From: an uncultured Chloroflexota bacterium
Lineage (GTDB): Bacteria > Chloroflexota > Anaerolineae > Aggregatilineales > Phototrophicaceae
Assembly: GCA_937974245.1 (NCBI GenBank)
Contig: CALJKV010000080.1
Location: 60,295 to 124,294, forward strand
Length of the DNA stretch: 64,000 bases
Direction of reading: 5' to 3'
Below are positions 31,260 to 39,973 of the stretch, piece after piece. Numbering within the stretch: the first letter of the stretch is position 1; every line of letters begins with the position of its first letter. Under the pieces are notes generated by a model. That model did not search any database. It was not told the origin of the DNA and was given only the letters and a program-made list of their open reading frames with translations. The position numbers and the translations under genes are program-made.

Positions 31260-33026
31260 TTAGAAGTAGCTGCTGATGATCTCCAGGACGCGCAGGATGT
31301 TCTGCGGGTCGCCGGACTGTACGGTAGTTGAACTGGCGCGGGCGATGGAATTCAGCACGCCGATATCCGCGCCAGAGCCATAGGCCACCGGAATCACGAT
31401 GACCGGGTTGAGGTCGGCGCGGCTGGCTTCTATGGCCGAGAGCGCGGTATTCAGCGCGTTTTCGCTGGCGGTATCCGCACCATCGCTCAAGAGAACCACC
31501 GCCCGGATACGATCCGAGTCGGTAGATTTATTGAGGGTGCTGACCACCTGGAACATGGCATCATACAACGCCGTGCCACCCTCTGGCCGCAGACTCTGTA
31601 TTTCGGCGCGTATCTGGGCTTCCACGCTCTCGTAACTGCCCAGGGGAACACGGGTCAGCACGAGATTGCTATCGCTGAAGGTCGCCAGGCCGACGCGGTT
31701 ACCGCGATCCATCTCATCGAGGAATGCCAGTGCCGCCTGTTTGGCCTGATCAAGTTTGCCTTCCTCGCTCATCGAGCCGGAGACATCAATCAGCAGCATA
31801 ATATCGGCCTGCTTTTTGACGAATGACCAGCTTTGCTGGATGGCTACGATGACATCTGACGAGGGGACATCCAGCACGGTTTTCGGGCCTTCCAGCGTGA
31901 CACCGTTTTCCGGCGTGAAGGGGAAACCGAGCGTCACATCCGGGTTGGCAGGGCGGAAACCCTGGCTCATGATGAGTTCCTGCACCGGCGGAGTCAGCAC
32001 GTAATCGGCGAACACACGGGCGGCGTCACGCTGTTGGGCGGTTGTCCACGCTGCGTTGACGATGCCGAAGGGATGCTCATGCCAGAATGTGCCTTCTTTC
32101 GGGTAAAGCGCCACCAACTGTTCGGGCGGCTTGAGATCGGTCAGCCCCCGGTTGATGAAAATCAGGTCGTTTTCTTCCAGGGCGACAAAATCCAGGTAGC
32201 TCGGCCCCTGGGCGATGTATTCCTTGAATTCGGTTGTCCGGCTCGAATAGTGGCGGATCAACTGCTCAATATCGCGGACACCCTGTTGAATCTGTGGGTC
32301 GCGCACCTGATCCAGCCCCAGTTCACGCCCGGTGAACCCCTGCTGGCGGGCGGCGGCGTAAAATTCCGCGATGAGCGTGGAGAGCGCCGTCGAACTGATG
32401 TAGGGGTCGGTGTGGCCGTAGTAGACGGTGCGGCGGCAGTTGGGGACGCCATAGTCACACCAGCCATTCGGGCTGTTCAGGACGTCCAGGAGTTCCTGCC
32501 AGCCGATGTCCTCGTAGCCCACCTTGTCACGGATCGCCTGCAAGCGGCTCTCCCAGATCGCCATCACCACCGGGGCAAGCGCCGTTGGCCGGACGTCGCT
32601 CATATCGAAGAGTTCGCGCCCGCTCTGTTCGTTCGCCAGCGCCAGCCAATGGCTGACGGACGGTTGGAAGATCGTCGGCTGTTCGACATTCTGGTTATTG
32701 GGGGCGATGATGGCGTTCACGATGCCCTGCATCACCGTGCCGGATGAGCCGGATTTGCCGGTCACGTAGATGGGGGTTTCACCGCTGGCGAGAGCGTCCC
32801 CGGTGATGGGGTTACGCCCCTGGGCATACGCACGGTTGAAATCCTCGATCACCTGCGGCATGTACAGGTCGGATTCCGGCGCGTAGATAATTGAAACATC
32901 AATCGCGTTACTGGGGCGCTGTACCGTCCCTGTGCTCTGGTTGGCGTTCCCGCCATTGTTATCGCAGGCGGCCAGGACAGCCAGGAGTATCAGGAGAAGC
33001 AGTCCAAACAAGCGTGTTGTTTTCAT
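31260..33026 (-). CDS. Lipoprotein: solute-binding-like domain fused to VWA domain
   Basis: 588 residues. Lipobox LAVLAAC (Cys20) after a signal peptide; residues about 40-390 resemble a PBP-II extracellular binding protein (SBP_bac_11-like, with FGIVNAAWTT and YVLTPPVQELIMSQGFRP); residues about 405-588 form a von Willebrand A domain with intact MIDAS DVSGSM, plus LLSDGADT. VWA domains bind protein partners through a metal, so the protein may couple a captured ligand to a surface complex. It is followed 108 bases upstream by another binding-like protein on the same strand. Function not known. Confidence 0.88.
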   Translation of the reverse strand: MKTTRLFGLLLLILLAVLAACDNNGGNANQSTGTVQRPSNAIDVSIIYAPESDLYMPQVIEDFNRAYAQGRNPITGDALASGETPIYVTGKSGSSGTVMQGIVNAIIAPNNQNVEQPTIFQPSVSHWLALANEQSGRELFDMSDVRPTALAPVVMAIWESRLQAIRDKVGYEDIGWQELLDVLNSPNGWCDYGVPNCRRTVYYGHTDPYISSTALSTLIAEFYAAARQQGFTGRELGLDQVRDPQIQQGVRDIEQLIRHYSSRTTEFKEYIAQGPSYLDFVALEENDLIFINRGLTDLKPPEQLVALYPKEGTFWHEHPFGIVNAAWTTAQQRDAARVFADYVLTPPVQELIMSQGFRPANPDVTLGFPFTPENGVTLEGPKTVLDVPSSDVIVAIQQSWSFVKKQADIMLLIDVSGSMSEEGKLDQAKQAALAFLDEMDRGNRVGLATFSDSNLVLTRVPLGSYESVEAQIRAEIQSLRPEGGTALYDAMFQVVSTLNKSTDSDRIRAVVLLSDGADTASENALNTALSAIEASRADLNPVIVIPVAYGSGADIGVLNSIARASSTTVQSGDPQNILRVLEIISSYF

Positions 33027-33134
33027 GTGATGTCCCTTTTTGTATGTAACCTACCGCATTGACAGGATAATCGGCACGGGGGACAAAGCGCATAAGCCCC
33101 TTGTTCAACCCAACATGCCCCTAGTATTGAGATG

Positions 33135-34238
33135 CTACTGCGCCTTAAACCATTGGATCAACCCTAAGGCGTCGCCACGCCCCGGCGCCTGGATCAACTG
33201 TCCGTAATCCGGTTCATACTGGATACCATAGATCAGCCCGGCGGTGAACAGCGTTGAGCCGCCGTCCGGTTCGCTCGCAGCCGGACGCAGTCCAAAATTC
33301 ACCGTGCGGAACTGCTGCGATTCGGTCATCAGCCAGGTTTGCAGGGCATCCACCGCCGCCCGCTCGGTATCGGTGGTCACGGTATCGTTCCAGCGGGCCA
33401 GCGGGAAATCCAGCATGAACTGGTAGGCCGGGTAAGAGAAGGCTACCGCGTCGTTGGTTGTGAGGAGTCCATTCAGGTTGGTGAGCCACTGGACTTCCGG
33501 CAGCAGGGCGATCTCGGCTGTGGATGGGCCGTTTGCCATCCGCGCCGCCGGGTCTGCCCCCAGGGTATTGAAGTTTGGCACGCTGGCGACCACCGGGGCG
33601 AACCAGCCGCGGAAGGCGTTATCGCGCAGCAGGGCGCTATCCAGGGCAGCCGATTGGGAATAGGCCGCCGCGCCGGAGAACACCACCGCTAAACCGCTCA
33701 TCGTCTGGTCGGGCCTGGCAAAAGCCAGCTTGACGAACTGCCAGCTCGAGTCGCCGCCCAGGTTGACCCACGCTTCGGCATCCACTGCGGTGATGACCTG
33801 CTCCCAGTCCAGCCCGCTGGCGGGAATATCGAGGACGGCCAGACGGCTGGTGAACCCGCCCCACACGAGCGGCGTCCGTGCTAGTGAGGGCGTTCTCAGT
33901 TCCAGCGGGAGGCCGTTCTCAGTGGCATAACCGATTGAGGCGGACGATGCTGGTATCCAGGCGGCAGGGTGTTGATCGGCAGTCCAGGGGCGCTCGCCTG
34001 ACCAGACGCCAAGATCGTCAATCGTGGTCAGCCTGACCTGAATCCGGGTGGTATTTACCAGCGGGTTGCTGGCATTAAAGGCGCTCACCGCGTCTAGCAG
34101 CCATTTTTCGGCCAGCGGGTTGACGGCCACCGTGATTTCCAGCGGCGGCTGGGAGCGCAAAAACTGGCTGGCAGCGATGATGCCAATGGCAGCCAGCACA
34201 AAAAGCACCAGAATAATTGTCCCTCGTCTCATTATCAT
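33135..34238 (-). CDS. Membrane-anchored solute-binding-like protein, partner of VWA lipoprotein
   Basis: 367 residues: N-terminal hydrophobic segment (GTIILVLFVLAAIGIIAAS, probably an uncleaved anchor) and a PBP-II-like domain (EITVAVNPLAEKWLLDAVSAFNASNP..., TIDDLGVWSG..., AAWIPASSASIGYA). Shares layout with the binding part of the adjacent VWA lipoprotein (both have ASS-x-x-x-Y and terminal SQ-x-FR-x-x-N-x-G-x-RP blocks), suggesting a paralogous pair. Likely transcribed ahead of it. No transporter permease adjoins, so uptake is not implied. Confidence 0.75.
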   Translation of the reverse strand: MIMRRGTIILVLFVLAAIGIIAASQFLRSQPPLEITVAVNPLAEKWLLDAVSAFNASNPLVNTTRIQVRLTTIDDLGVWSGERPWTADQHPAAWIPASSASIGYATENGLPLELRTPSLARTPLVWGGFTSRLAVLDIPASGLDWEQVITAVDAEAWVNLGGDSSWQFVKLAFARPDQTMSGLAVVFSGAAAYSQSAALDSALLRDNAFRGWFAPVVASVPNFNTLGADPAARMANGPSTAEIALLPEVQWLTNLNGLLTTNDAVAFSYPAYQFMLDFPLARWNDTVTTDTERAAVDALQTWLMTESQQFRTVNFGLRPAASEPDGGSTLFTAGLIYGIQYEPDYGQLIQAPGRGDALGLIQWFKAQ

Positions 34239-34478
34239 TGTCCGTTGTATTGACCGTCATTCAAGAATAACTGTGTATCGGATACCAGACCGAACCGCGG
34301 GTCAGCCGCCGATTCCCTATGACTTCATTCTAGTGGAGCGGGCGGGCGGTATTCCCCCAATTCCGAGGGTATCGTACTCACAAGCATAGCATATTCAGGG
34401 GGAAGAGGGTATTTTGTCCATGATGGTGCAGACCGTGTTGGGCAAGGCCGCGCCAGCATACCGTGAAAATTGGTGTGG

Positions 34479-34507
34479 TGTACAGACATGGAGGTGGGTG
34501 CTACAAT
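34479..34507 (+). promoter_or_regulatory. Promoter of the MFS gene
   Basis: TGTACA (34479-34484), 17-base spacer, extended -10 TGCTACAAT (TACAAT 34502-34507). The 343-base gap 34239-34581 shows no other feature. Confidence 0.5.
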
Positions 34508-34581
34508 TTGAGGTGCGTAATCAAAGGGGCGATATGCCCCTTGTTTTGTCACCATTCAAGCCCCCTGGAGAGACATCTTCC

Positions 34582-35790
34582 ATGTTAAAGCGATTTGACA
34601 GCCGTATGGTTGCGATCCTGCTGATTGTGTTTGTGAATATCGTCGGCGCTTCGATGGTGCTGCCGATCCTGCCGGTGTATGCCCGCCGGGCGTTTGGCGT
34701 GTCGGATAGTGTCGTCACGCTGCTGCTGACCAGTTTTTTCCTGGCACAGTTCATCGCCGGGCCGTATATCGGGCGGCTCTCCGACAAATACGGGCGTATG
34801 CCGGTGCTGATTATCAGCCAGATCGGGACGGTGATTTCCTTCATCATGATTGCGCTGGGGGCGAGCATCGAAATCCTGTTCCTGGCGCGTATCCTGGATG
34901 GCATCACGGGCGGCAATATCATCGTCGCCCAGGCGTATATCACCGACATTACCCCGCCCAAAGAGCGGACACAGGCGCTCGGCAACCTGCTGCTGGCCTT
35001 TGGCGTGGGCTTCATCCTGGGGCCATCCACCGGGGGCATCCTTTCCGCGACGTTTGGGCCGCGCATCCCGTTTCTGTTCGCGGCGCTGGCGGCGACGATC
35101 ACGGTGATTATCACCTGGCGGGTGCTGGATGAGACGGTGACGCCGGAGATGCGGCAGGCGAACCGGGCGAAAACGGCGGCACGGCTGGGGCGGGCGGAAA
35201 TCACCCGGAATGCACCGCTGATGTTTATCCTGCTGGTGACGTTCGGGGCGCAGCTCGGCTTCTCGATGATGCAATCCACGTTTGCCCTGTTCGGGGAAGA
35301 TGTGCTGTTCCAGGAGTTTGCACCGGACGCGATCCTGCTGCGGGTCGGACTGCTGTTGAGCGTGGTCGGGATCGGCCAGTTGATTACGCAGTTGTTTATC
35401 CTCAAGCGGGCGCTGCGGCACTGGGGGGAATACCGGCTGGTGCTGGGCGGGGGTATCCTGCGCGGGATCGGGCTATTGACACTCTCGCTCGTGCCGAACC
35501 CAGTCACCGGGATACTGGGGCTGGCGATGTTTGCGATTGGCACAGGGTTGCAGATGCCGTCGCTGCAAGGACTGGCGGCCAACAGTGTACCCGGACAGGT
35601 GCGCGGCGCGGTGATGGGCGTGTTTCAGTCGGCGCAGAACCTGGGGATTATCTTCGGCAGCGCCATCGCCGGGACGATTTATGCCGCCAATCCGCTCTAC
35701 CCGAACCTGGTGGGAGGCGTGCTGTTTTTCATCATGCTTGCGCCTTCGCTGGTGCTGGCACGGCACCGGGTTGTGTTACAGGAGGGGTGA
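34582..35790 (+). CDS. MFS drug/metabolite efflux transporter (TetA/MdtG-like)
   Basis: 402 residues, 12 predicted membrane segments. The MFS motif A is clear in loop 2-3 (GRLSDKYGRMPVLI) and motif C-like GVGFILGPSTGG lies in segment 5, which marks proton-driven drug antiporters. Start at ATG 34582, with GGAGAG upstream; the longer frame from 34414 includes the promoter and is rejected. No adjacent regulator. Substrate cannot be predicted. Confidence 0.9.
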   Translation: MLKRFDSRMVAILLIVFVNIVGASMVLPILPVYARRAFGVSDSVVTLLLTSFFLAQFIAGPYIGRLSDKYGRMPVLIISQIGTVISFIMIALGASIEILFLARILDGITGGNIIVAQAYITDITPPKERTQALGNLLLAFGVGFILGPSTGGILSATFGPRIPFLFAALAATITVIITWRVLDETVTPEMRQANRAKTAARLGRAEITRNAPLMFILLVTFGAQLGFSMMQSTFALFGEDVLFQEFAPDAILLRVGLLLSVVGIGQLITQLFILKRALRHWGEYRLVLGGGILRGIGLLTLSLVPNPVTGILGLAMFAIGTGLQMPSLQGLAANSVPGQVRGAVMGVFQSAQNLGIIFGSAIAGTIYAANPLYPNLVGGVLFFIMLAPSLVLARHRVVLQEG

Positions 35791-35796
35791 GGTTAT

Positions 35797-35820
35797 TTGC
35801 CGAGCAAAAGTGCCCGGCAA
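35797..35820. repeat. R2-type hairpin
   Basis: TTGCCGAGCAAAAGTGCCCG then GCAA: stem TTGCCG/CGGCAA. Just after the MFS stop. Confidence 0.4.
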
Positions 35821-35881
35821 GGTGTTCGAAACCCGATGAAGGCGCAGAAGGGGAAGCGGGGAAACTCTTTCCAGGGGGTCT

Positions 35882-36016
35882 ATGCGTTTAAAGAAATCCG
35901 CACGGCGTTGTGGTTTGGAGGCGGGCGCAATGTATTGCGCCCCTACCTGCCCCTCATTTTAGGGCGATGCTGTGGGTACATGACCGCCCAGTCTATCTCC
36001 GTGATTAAATGTAAAA
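35882..36016. repeat. Dispersed structured repeat R4, copy 1
   Basis: About 135 bp with the perfect hairpin GGGCGCAA-TGTA-TTGCGCCC and a second hairpin CCCT-CATTTT-AGGG. Copy 2 is at 63819-63943 and shows compensatory changes in the first stem. No ORF. The rest of gap 36017-36113 holds nothing recognised. Confidence 0.75.
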
Positions 36017-36113
36017 CCCCATCAAACCCGCCCACAGACTTCTCAAGAGGTCTCTCACAGAATCACACATTTGTATCTGCAAATCTCGTCAATAGGTTAA
36101 AAAGTTATAGCTG

Positions 36114-36671
36114 TTACACCTGTGATGATAGTTCAGACGGCTGCTTACTTATTGAGAACAGGAGAAATGGGCCTGTTTCATCCTCCATTTCTTTTTCGAG
36201 GGTCATGCCTATATTTATCGCTACTTTCGCAGAAGCCTGATTATTCGGATCAACCATACAGATTAAGCGGGATAGGTGCAACTGCTCGAAGCCATAGTGA
36301 AGGATAGCTTGCGCGGCCTCTGTTCCTAACCCCTGCCGCCAGAACTTTTTGTCCAGTAAATAGGCCACCTCAACTTCCGGGCGACCCTCAATCGTCCATG
36401 GCAGCAGCCCACAGCGTCCAATGAATTGATTGGTTTCTTTATGAATAGTCGCCCAGAGTCCTAACTCCGGATGATGGGGATGCCCGTTCAGAAACCATTC
36501 TAATTCTTCCTTCGTTTCCTCATAGGTTAATGTGCCATCAGTGCCGTCAGGAAAATACTGTCGAATCTCCTTATCACTGTAAAGCGCAAATAATGCATCA
36601 AGGTCGTCTAGAATAAGTCGCCTCAACAACAATCTCTTTGTCTCAAGAATGTTTGTCTGAAACTCAGTCAT
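36114..36671 (-). CDS. GNAT-family N-acetyltransferase (RimJ/RimL-like)
   Basis: 185 residues with the GNAT fold: ILETKRLLLRRLILDDLDALFALYSDKEIRQYF at the start, the acetyl-CoA loop RQGLGTEAAQAILHYGFEQLHLSRLICMVDPNN and SAKVAINIGMT. Acetylates a protein N-terminus or small amine; substrate unknown. GAGGA lies 9 bases before ATG 36671, which is preferred over two ATGs just upstream (36680, 36677). The 3' end is slightly AT-richer than its neighbours. Confidence 0.88.
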   Translation of the reverse strand: MTEFQTNILETKRLLLRRLILDDLDALFALYSDKEIRQYFPDGTDGTLTYEETKEELEWFLNGHPHHPELGLWATIHKETNQFIGRCGLLPWTIEGRPEVEVAYLLDKKFWRQGLGTEAAQAILHYGFEQLHLSRLICMVDPNNQASAKVAINIGMTLEKEMEDETGPFLLFSISKQPSELSSQV

Positions 36672-36753
36672 GGTCATCATTCCTCACGCAGGAAATATAA
36701 GCCGTTGATCAGTGCATTCTCAAAGGGGCTGGTTGTTTCTTTTTCGTACCCGA

Positions 36754-38142
36754 TCATACGGGGGTTATCCCCTTTGCCCGGCGGCGCAGTTCGGGGAGCG
36801 TGACACCGGCTGTCAGCAGGATGGACACGATGAAGCCTACATTCACCATCCACGCCCCGCCCAGGACGCCATACTGCGTAATCAGCAGCAGGCCAGCGGC
36901 CAGCATAACCGCCAGCGACACGATTTTGACGACGATCATACTCCGCATGATGTGAAAGGCACGGTACAACGGGCCGAAGATGCCACCAACCGTCGTCACG
37001 CTGCCATAGACGGCCAGGGCCCCAATCAGAGGCAGCACCGGCAGCCACTCCGCGCCAAACAGCGGCACGACCACCAGCGGCGCAAAGAGCGCCACCGCCG
37101 CATAAAAGAGCGCACCGCCCACCAGCAGGACCAGCAGTACGCGGGAGAAATTACGCCACAGCCGGGCATAGTCCCCGCGCCCTACTGCCTGGGGGACAAC
37201 GGCCTGCATATTCTCGAAAATGGCGGAGGTGAGCAGGCTGGTCTGCTGGATGCCACGCAGCGCGAGCTGCAGGTAGCCGACAGCGGCATTCCCCGCCAGG
37301 ATACCGGTCACCTGGATGGGAATCTGGACGTAGAGATCGGCCAGATTTTTATCCACCGCGTTTGCCGCGCCAAACCGCCAGTAGCGGCGGTATGGAGCGG
37401 CCCAGGTTCGCGCCAGCACCGCGCCGATGGGCGGAAACGGTACACTCCCCTGCAGACGCAGCCGGGAATAGGCGACCAGCGCCATTATCAGGGTGATAAC
37501 CGAATAGACCAGGCGGGCGAAAACGAGCGAACCAGGCGTCGGGTTGAGGAGCGCCGCCACCACCAGACAGGCGCTTAATACCACCTGGTTGATGTTCTGG
37601 ATAATCGCAACGGTACGCATGGAACGGCGGCTGCGGAACAGCATCAGCACGAGGTTATAGGCGGGGTCAAACAACAGGGAAAGCGAGAGCAGCGCCGCCA
37701 GCACACCGATCTGCCCGCCACTATTGACGAGAGGATAGGCCAGCGGGTTGAGCGGGAGCGCGGGAATATCGCGTGTATAGAGCAGCCCGGCCAGCAGCGG
37801 CCCGGCCAGCCCCAGGACGATGATACTCAACACCGCCCATGCCAGCGACACTTTGATGTAGACCGCCATCAGGGTCAGGATTTCGTCCGTGTCCTCCGCG
37901 CCCACCGCCGTCGCCAGCAGAATGCCGGTGCTGGTACTCAGGCCGCTGAAATCCAACGTCAGCCAGGTTGCCAGGAAAGACTGCACCAACCCCCACGCGC
38001 CGTAACTTTCGCTGCCCATCACCACCGGGACGATCACCCAGGTTACCATGCCCAGCAGCGTGATGGTGATGCGGCTGACCTGGAGGATGAGCGTGTCCTG
38101 GACGAATTTACGCTGGAACAAACGGCGAAAACGCTGGTGCAT
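36754..38142 (-). CDS. Polysaccharide flippase/MATE-type (Wzx-like) membrane protein
   Basis: 462 residues, about 12-14 membrane segments of the MOP exporter superfamily (MVTWVIVPVVMGSESYGAWGLVQSFLATW, VDKNLADLYVQIPIQVTGILAGNAAVGYLQLALR, LVVVPLFGAEWLPVLPLIGALAVYG). Expected to flip lipid-linked sugar repeat units across the membrane. It lies at the 3' end of the minus-strand polysaccharide locus, consistent with that role. No Wzy polymerase or glycosyltransferase is visible in the window, so the locus is incomplete here. Confidence 0.85.
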   Translation of the reverse strand: MHQRFRRLFQRKFVQDTLILQVSRITITLLGMVTWVIVPVVMGSESYGAWGLVQSFLATWLTLDFSGLSTSTGILLATAVGAEDTDEILTLMAVYIKVSLAWAVLSIIVLGLAGPLLAGLLYTRDIPALPLNPLAYPLVNSGGQIGVLAALLSLSLLFDPAYNLVLMLFRSRRSMRTVAIIQNINQVVLSACLVVAALLNPTPGSLVFARLVYSVITLIMALVAYSRLRLQGSVPFPPIGAVLARTWAAPYRRYWRFGAANAVDKNLADLYVQIPIQVTGILAGNAAVGYLQLALRGIQQTSLLTSAIFENMQAVVPQAVGRGDYARLWRNFSRVLLVLLVGGALFYAAVALFAPLVVVPLFGAEWLPVLPLIGALAVYGSVTTVGGIFGPLYRAFHIMRSMIVVKIVSLAVMLAAGLLLITQYGVLGGAWMVNVGFIVSILLTAGVTLPELRRRAKGITPV

Positions 38143-38217
38143 GACGCTCCTATCCCAACCGGCGGGGAAATGCGCTCATCAGAGGGATGATTTCCGCAGT
38201 AGTCGTCTGGTCGTTAC

Positions 38218-38640
38218 TTAGTTGTCAAAACCTGTCACAACCTGCGTGACACCCGGAATCTGCGCTACCGCGCCCACCACCGCCTCCTGTGCCGTGCCTT
38301 CCGGCAGATGCCCGCTCAGCACGACCAGGCCGTAGTTCACCCGCGCCACCATCACGCCCGGCGGCACGACGCGCCCGGCATCCAGGCGGATCGTCCCGTC
38401 ATCATAGAGCGCCTCGGCATTGACCGCGACGACGCCGGGGACATCCGGCAGGCTGTTGAGCAGGTAGCGGTGTGTCATGGGGGATTGCAGGTTGCCGCGC
38501 ACGGTGACGACCCCGGACTCGACGGTGATGGTCATCTGGTGGCGGTCATGTTGCAGGGGCGGATAATGGGCGATCAGGTGGTCAATCTCACTATGAATGT
38601 CAATATCTGGCCGCTGTTCGACTGTTGGTGCATGTGTCAT
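38218..38640 (-). CDS. Two-BON-domain protein
   Basis: 140 residues from ATG 38640, with AAGGAG 8 bases upstream. Two BON repeats: MTITVESGVVTVRGNLQSPMTHRYLLNSLPDVPGVVAVNAEALYDD and VNYGLVVLSGHLPEGTAQEAVVGAVAQIPGVTQVVTGF. BON domains bind phospholipid or glycan at envelopes. No signal peptide here, so it is probably cytosolic or membrane-peripheral. Lies between the flippase gene and a hypothetical gene. Confidence 0.8.
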   Translation of the reverse strand: MTHAPTVEQRPDIDIHSEIDHLIAHYPPLQHDRHQMTITVESGVVTVRGNLQSPMTHRYLLNSLPDVPGVVAVNAEALYDDGTIRLDAGRVVPPGVMVARVNYGLVVLSGHLPEGTAQEAVVGAVAQIPGVTQVVTGFDN

Positions 38641-38707
38641 TCCAAAACTCCTTTTGGTAATCAAGGTGTGACTGCTATTTTTTAGGTGCAGACCCGCTGG
38701 CCGCACC

Positions 38708-39208
38708 CTAAAATGTGTTATCGGACTTCCGTTTGGCTTTGCTTTGCGCCAGTAATTTACGAAACCACCCGACCAGGCCGGTATCGGTTTCCGCCTGGGG
38801 GTTGGCGCAGAATTCCAGCACCCTGTCGGCGATCTTCTCCAGCCGTTTGCGCTCCACCACACCTGCCGAAAGCGCCGGGGTTTCATCTCGTTCGCCCAGG
38901 TAAACCGTATCGTTTTGGGGATAAGGGCTGACAGACGTCACCTGCACCTCAGTTCCGCTGGCGCTGATGGCCGTCAGCTTCACCAGGAAATGGATGAACC
39001 GGGTTAAGTCGCTGCTGGCGTAGGCGTTGGTCAGCCCCCAGACCTGCCGGACATTCTGCCCGTTCGCCACGGTGTATTCGTCGGCATGGACGGCAGCCCA
39101 GTGCGTCTCCAACAGGCCGTCGTGCTTGTTGAGGTGTGCGAGCAGGTTTTCGCACAGCCGCTCCTGCGGCTCATTGAACAGCTCGATAACCTCGTAGGTG
39201 GTTGCCAT
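38708..39208 (-). CDS. Conserved-looking hypothetical protein
   Basis: 166 residues, soluble, mixed alpha/beta. Opening MATTYEVIELFNEPQERLCENLLAHLNKHDG; a central LVKLTAISASGTEVQVTSVSPY strand pair; a helical end ERKRLEKIADRVLEFCANPQ and a basic tail QSKAKRKSDN. No family recognised. It lies 15 bases downstream of the CmcI-like gene and is probably the last member of the sugar operon. Confidence 0.6.
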   Translation of the reverse strand: MATTYEVIELFNEPQERLCENLLAHLNKHDGLLETHWAAVHADEYTVANGQNVRQVWGLTNAYASSDLTRFIHFLVKLTAISASGTEVQVTSVSPYPQNDTVYLGERDETPALSAGVVERKRLEKIADRVLEFCANPQAETDTGLVGWFRKLLAQSKAKRKSDNTF

Positions 39209-39223
39209 AAACGACTGGCCTCG

Positions 39224-39964
39224 CTAATCCTCGACGCAGCGTAGATACCCATCGGGCGCGACGGTAATCAGCAGCTTAGTCTGAATGCTATCATCTATTT
39301 TAAAGCGATCGGTCGTTTTGAGGAAATCACGCACCGCTGTTTTTGGGTTATCGCCTGGCCCCCAGGGACGATCAGCCGAGGCCGACTCTGGCATATCTTC
39401 GATAATGGTATCGAATACGACGAGGTAGCTGTCTTTTGTCACCAACGGCGCATACAATTCCAGTTCTTTCAACACATGACTGTGGGTATGCAGTGAATCG
39501 AGTGCGACCAGCACGCGCTGTTTCCCGGCAGCTTTTTCGCGCACCTGGGCGGCAATCTGCGGGTCGGTGGAAGAGCCATGCAGCATGGTGATATAGCGGT
39601 ACATAGGGTGCGCCTCAATAGCGGCGCGATTGTGGGGACGGATGTCTATGTCGATCCCGATGACTTCCCCCGCAATATCCATCATTTTGAGCATTGAGGC
39701 GTAGAAGATCAGCGACCCGCCCCGCGCAATCCCGGTTTCGATAATCAGATCGGGCTTGACCTGCCAGATGAGTTCCTGCATGGCGACCAGGTCTTGGGGA
39801 TACTGGATAATCGGGATTCCCATCCACTTAAAATGATAGGTATATTCAAAGGGAAAAGTGGCGTTGAACCAATCTCGAGTTATTTCTCTAAGCGATTCAT
39901 TTTCTCCCATTTGCCGGATGATTGCGGCGTTACGAACATCAAATTCCTGAATATCACTAGTCAT
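39224..39964 (-). CDS. CmcI/RmcI-like SAM-dependent O-methyltransferase
   Basis: 246 residues of the cephalosporin-hydroxylase/rhamnosyl O-methyltransferase family. The marks are WMGIPIIQYPQDLVAMQELIWQVKPDLIIETGIARGGSL, then GIDIDIRPHN and LVALDSLHTHSHV with Asp/His residues for a metal site, and GDNPKTAVRDFL. In sugar clusters this family O-methylates deoxysugars, which fits its place 9 bases behind the second C-methyltransferase. Predicted to cap or decorate the unusual sugar. Confidence 0.85.
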   Translation of the reverse strand: MTSDIQEFDVRNAAIIRQMGENESLREITRDWFNATFPFEYTYHFKWMGIPIIQYPQDLVAMQELIWQVKPDLIIETGIARGGSLIFYASMLKMMDIAGEVIGIDIDIRPHNRAAIEAHPMYRYITMLHGSSTDPQIAAQVREKAAGKQRVLVALDSLHTHSHVLKELELYAPLVTKDSYLVVFDTIIEDMPESASADRPWGPGDNPKTAVRDFLKTTDRFKIDDSIQTKLLITVAPDGYLRCVED

Positions 39965-39973
39965 GTGAAAACC

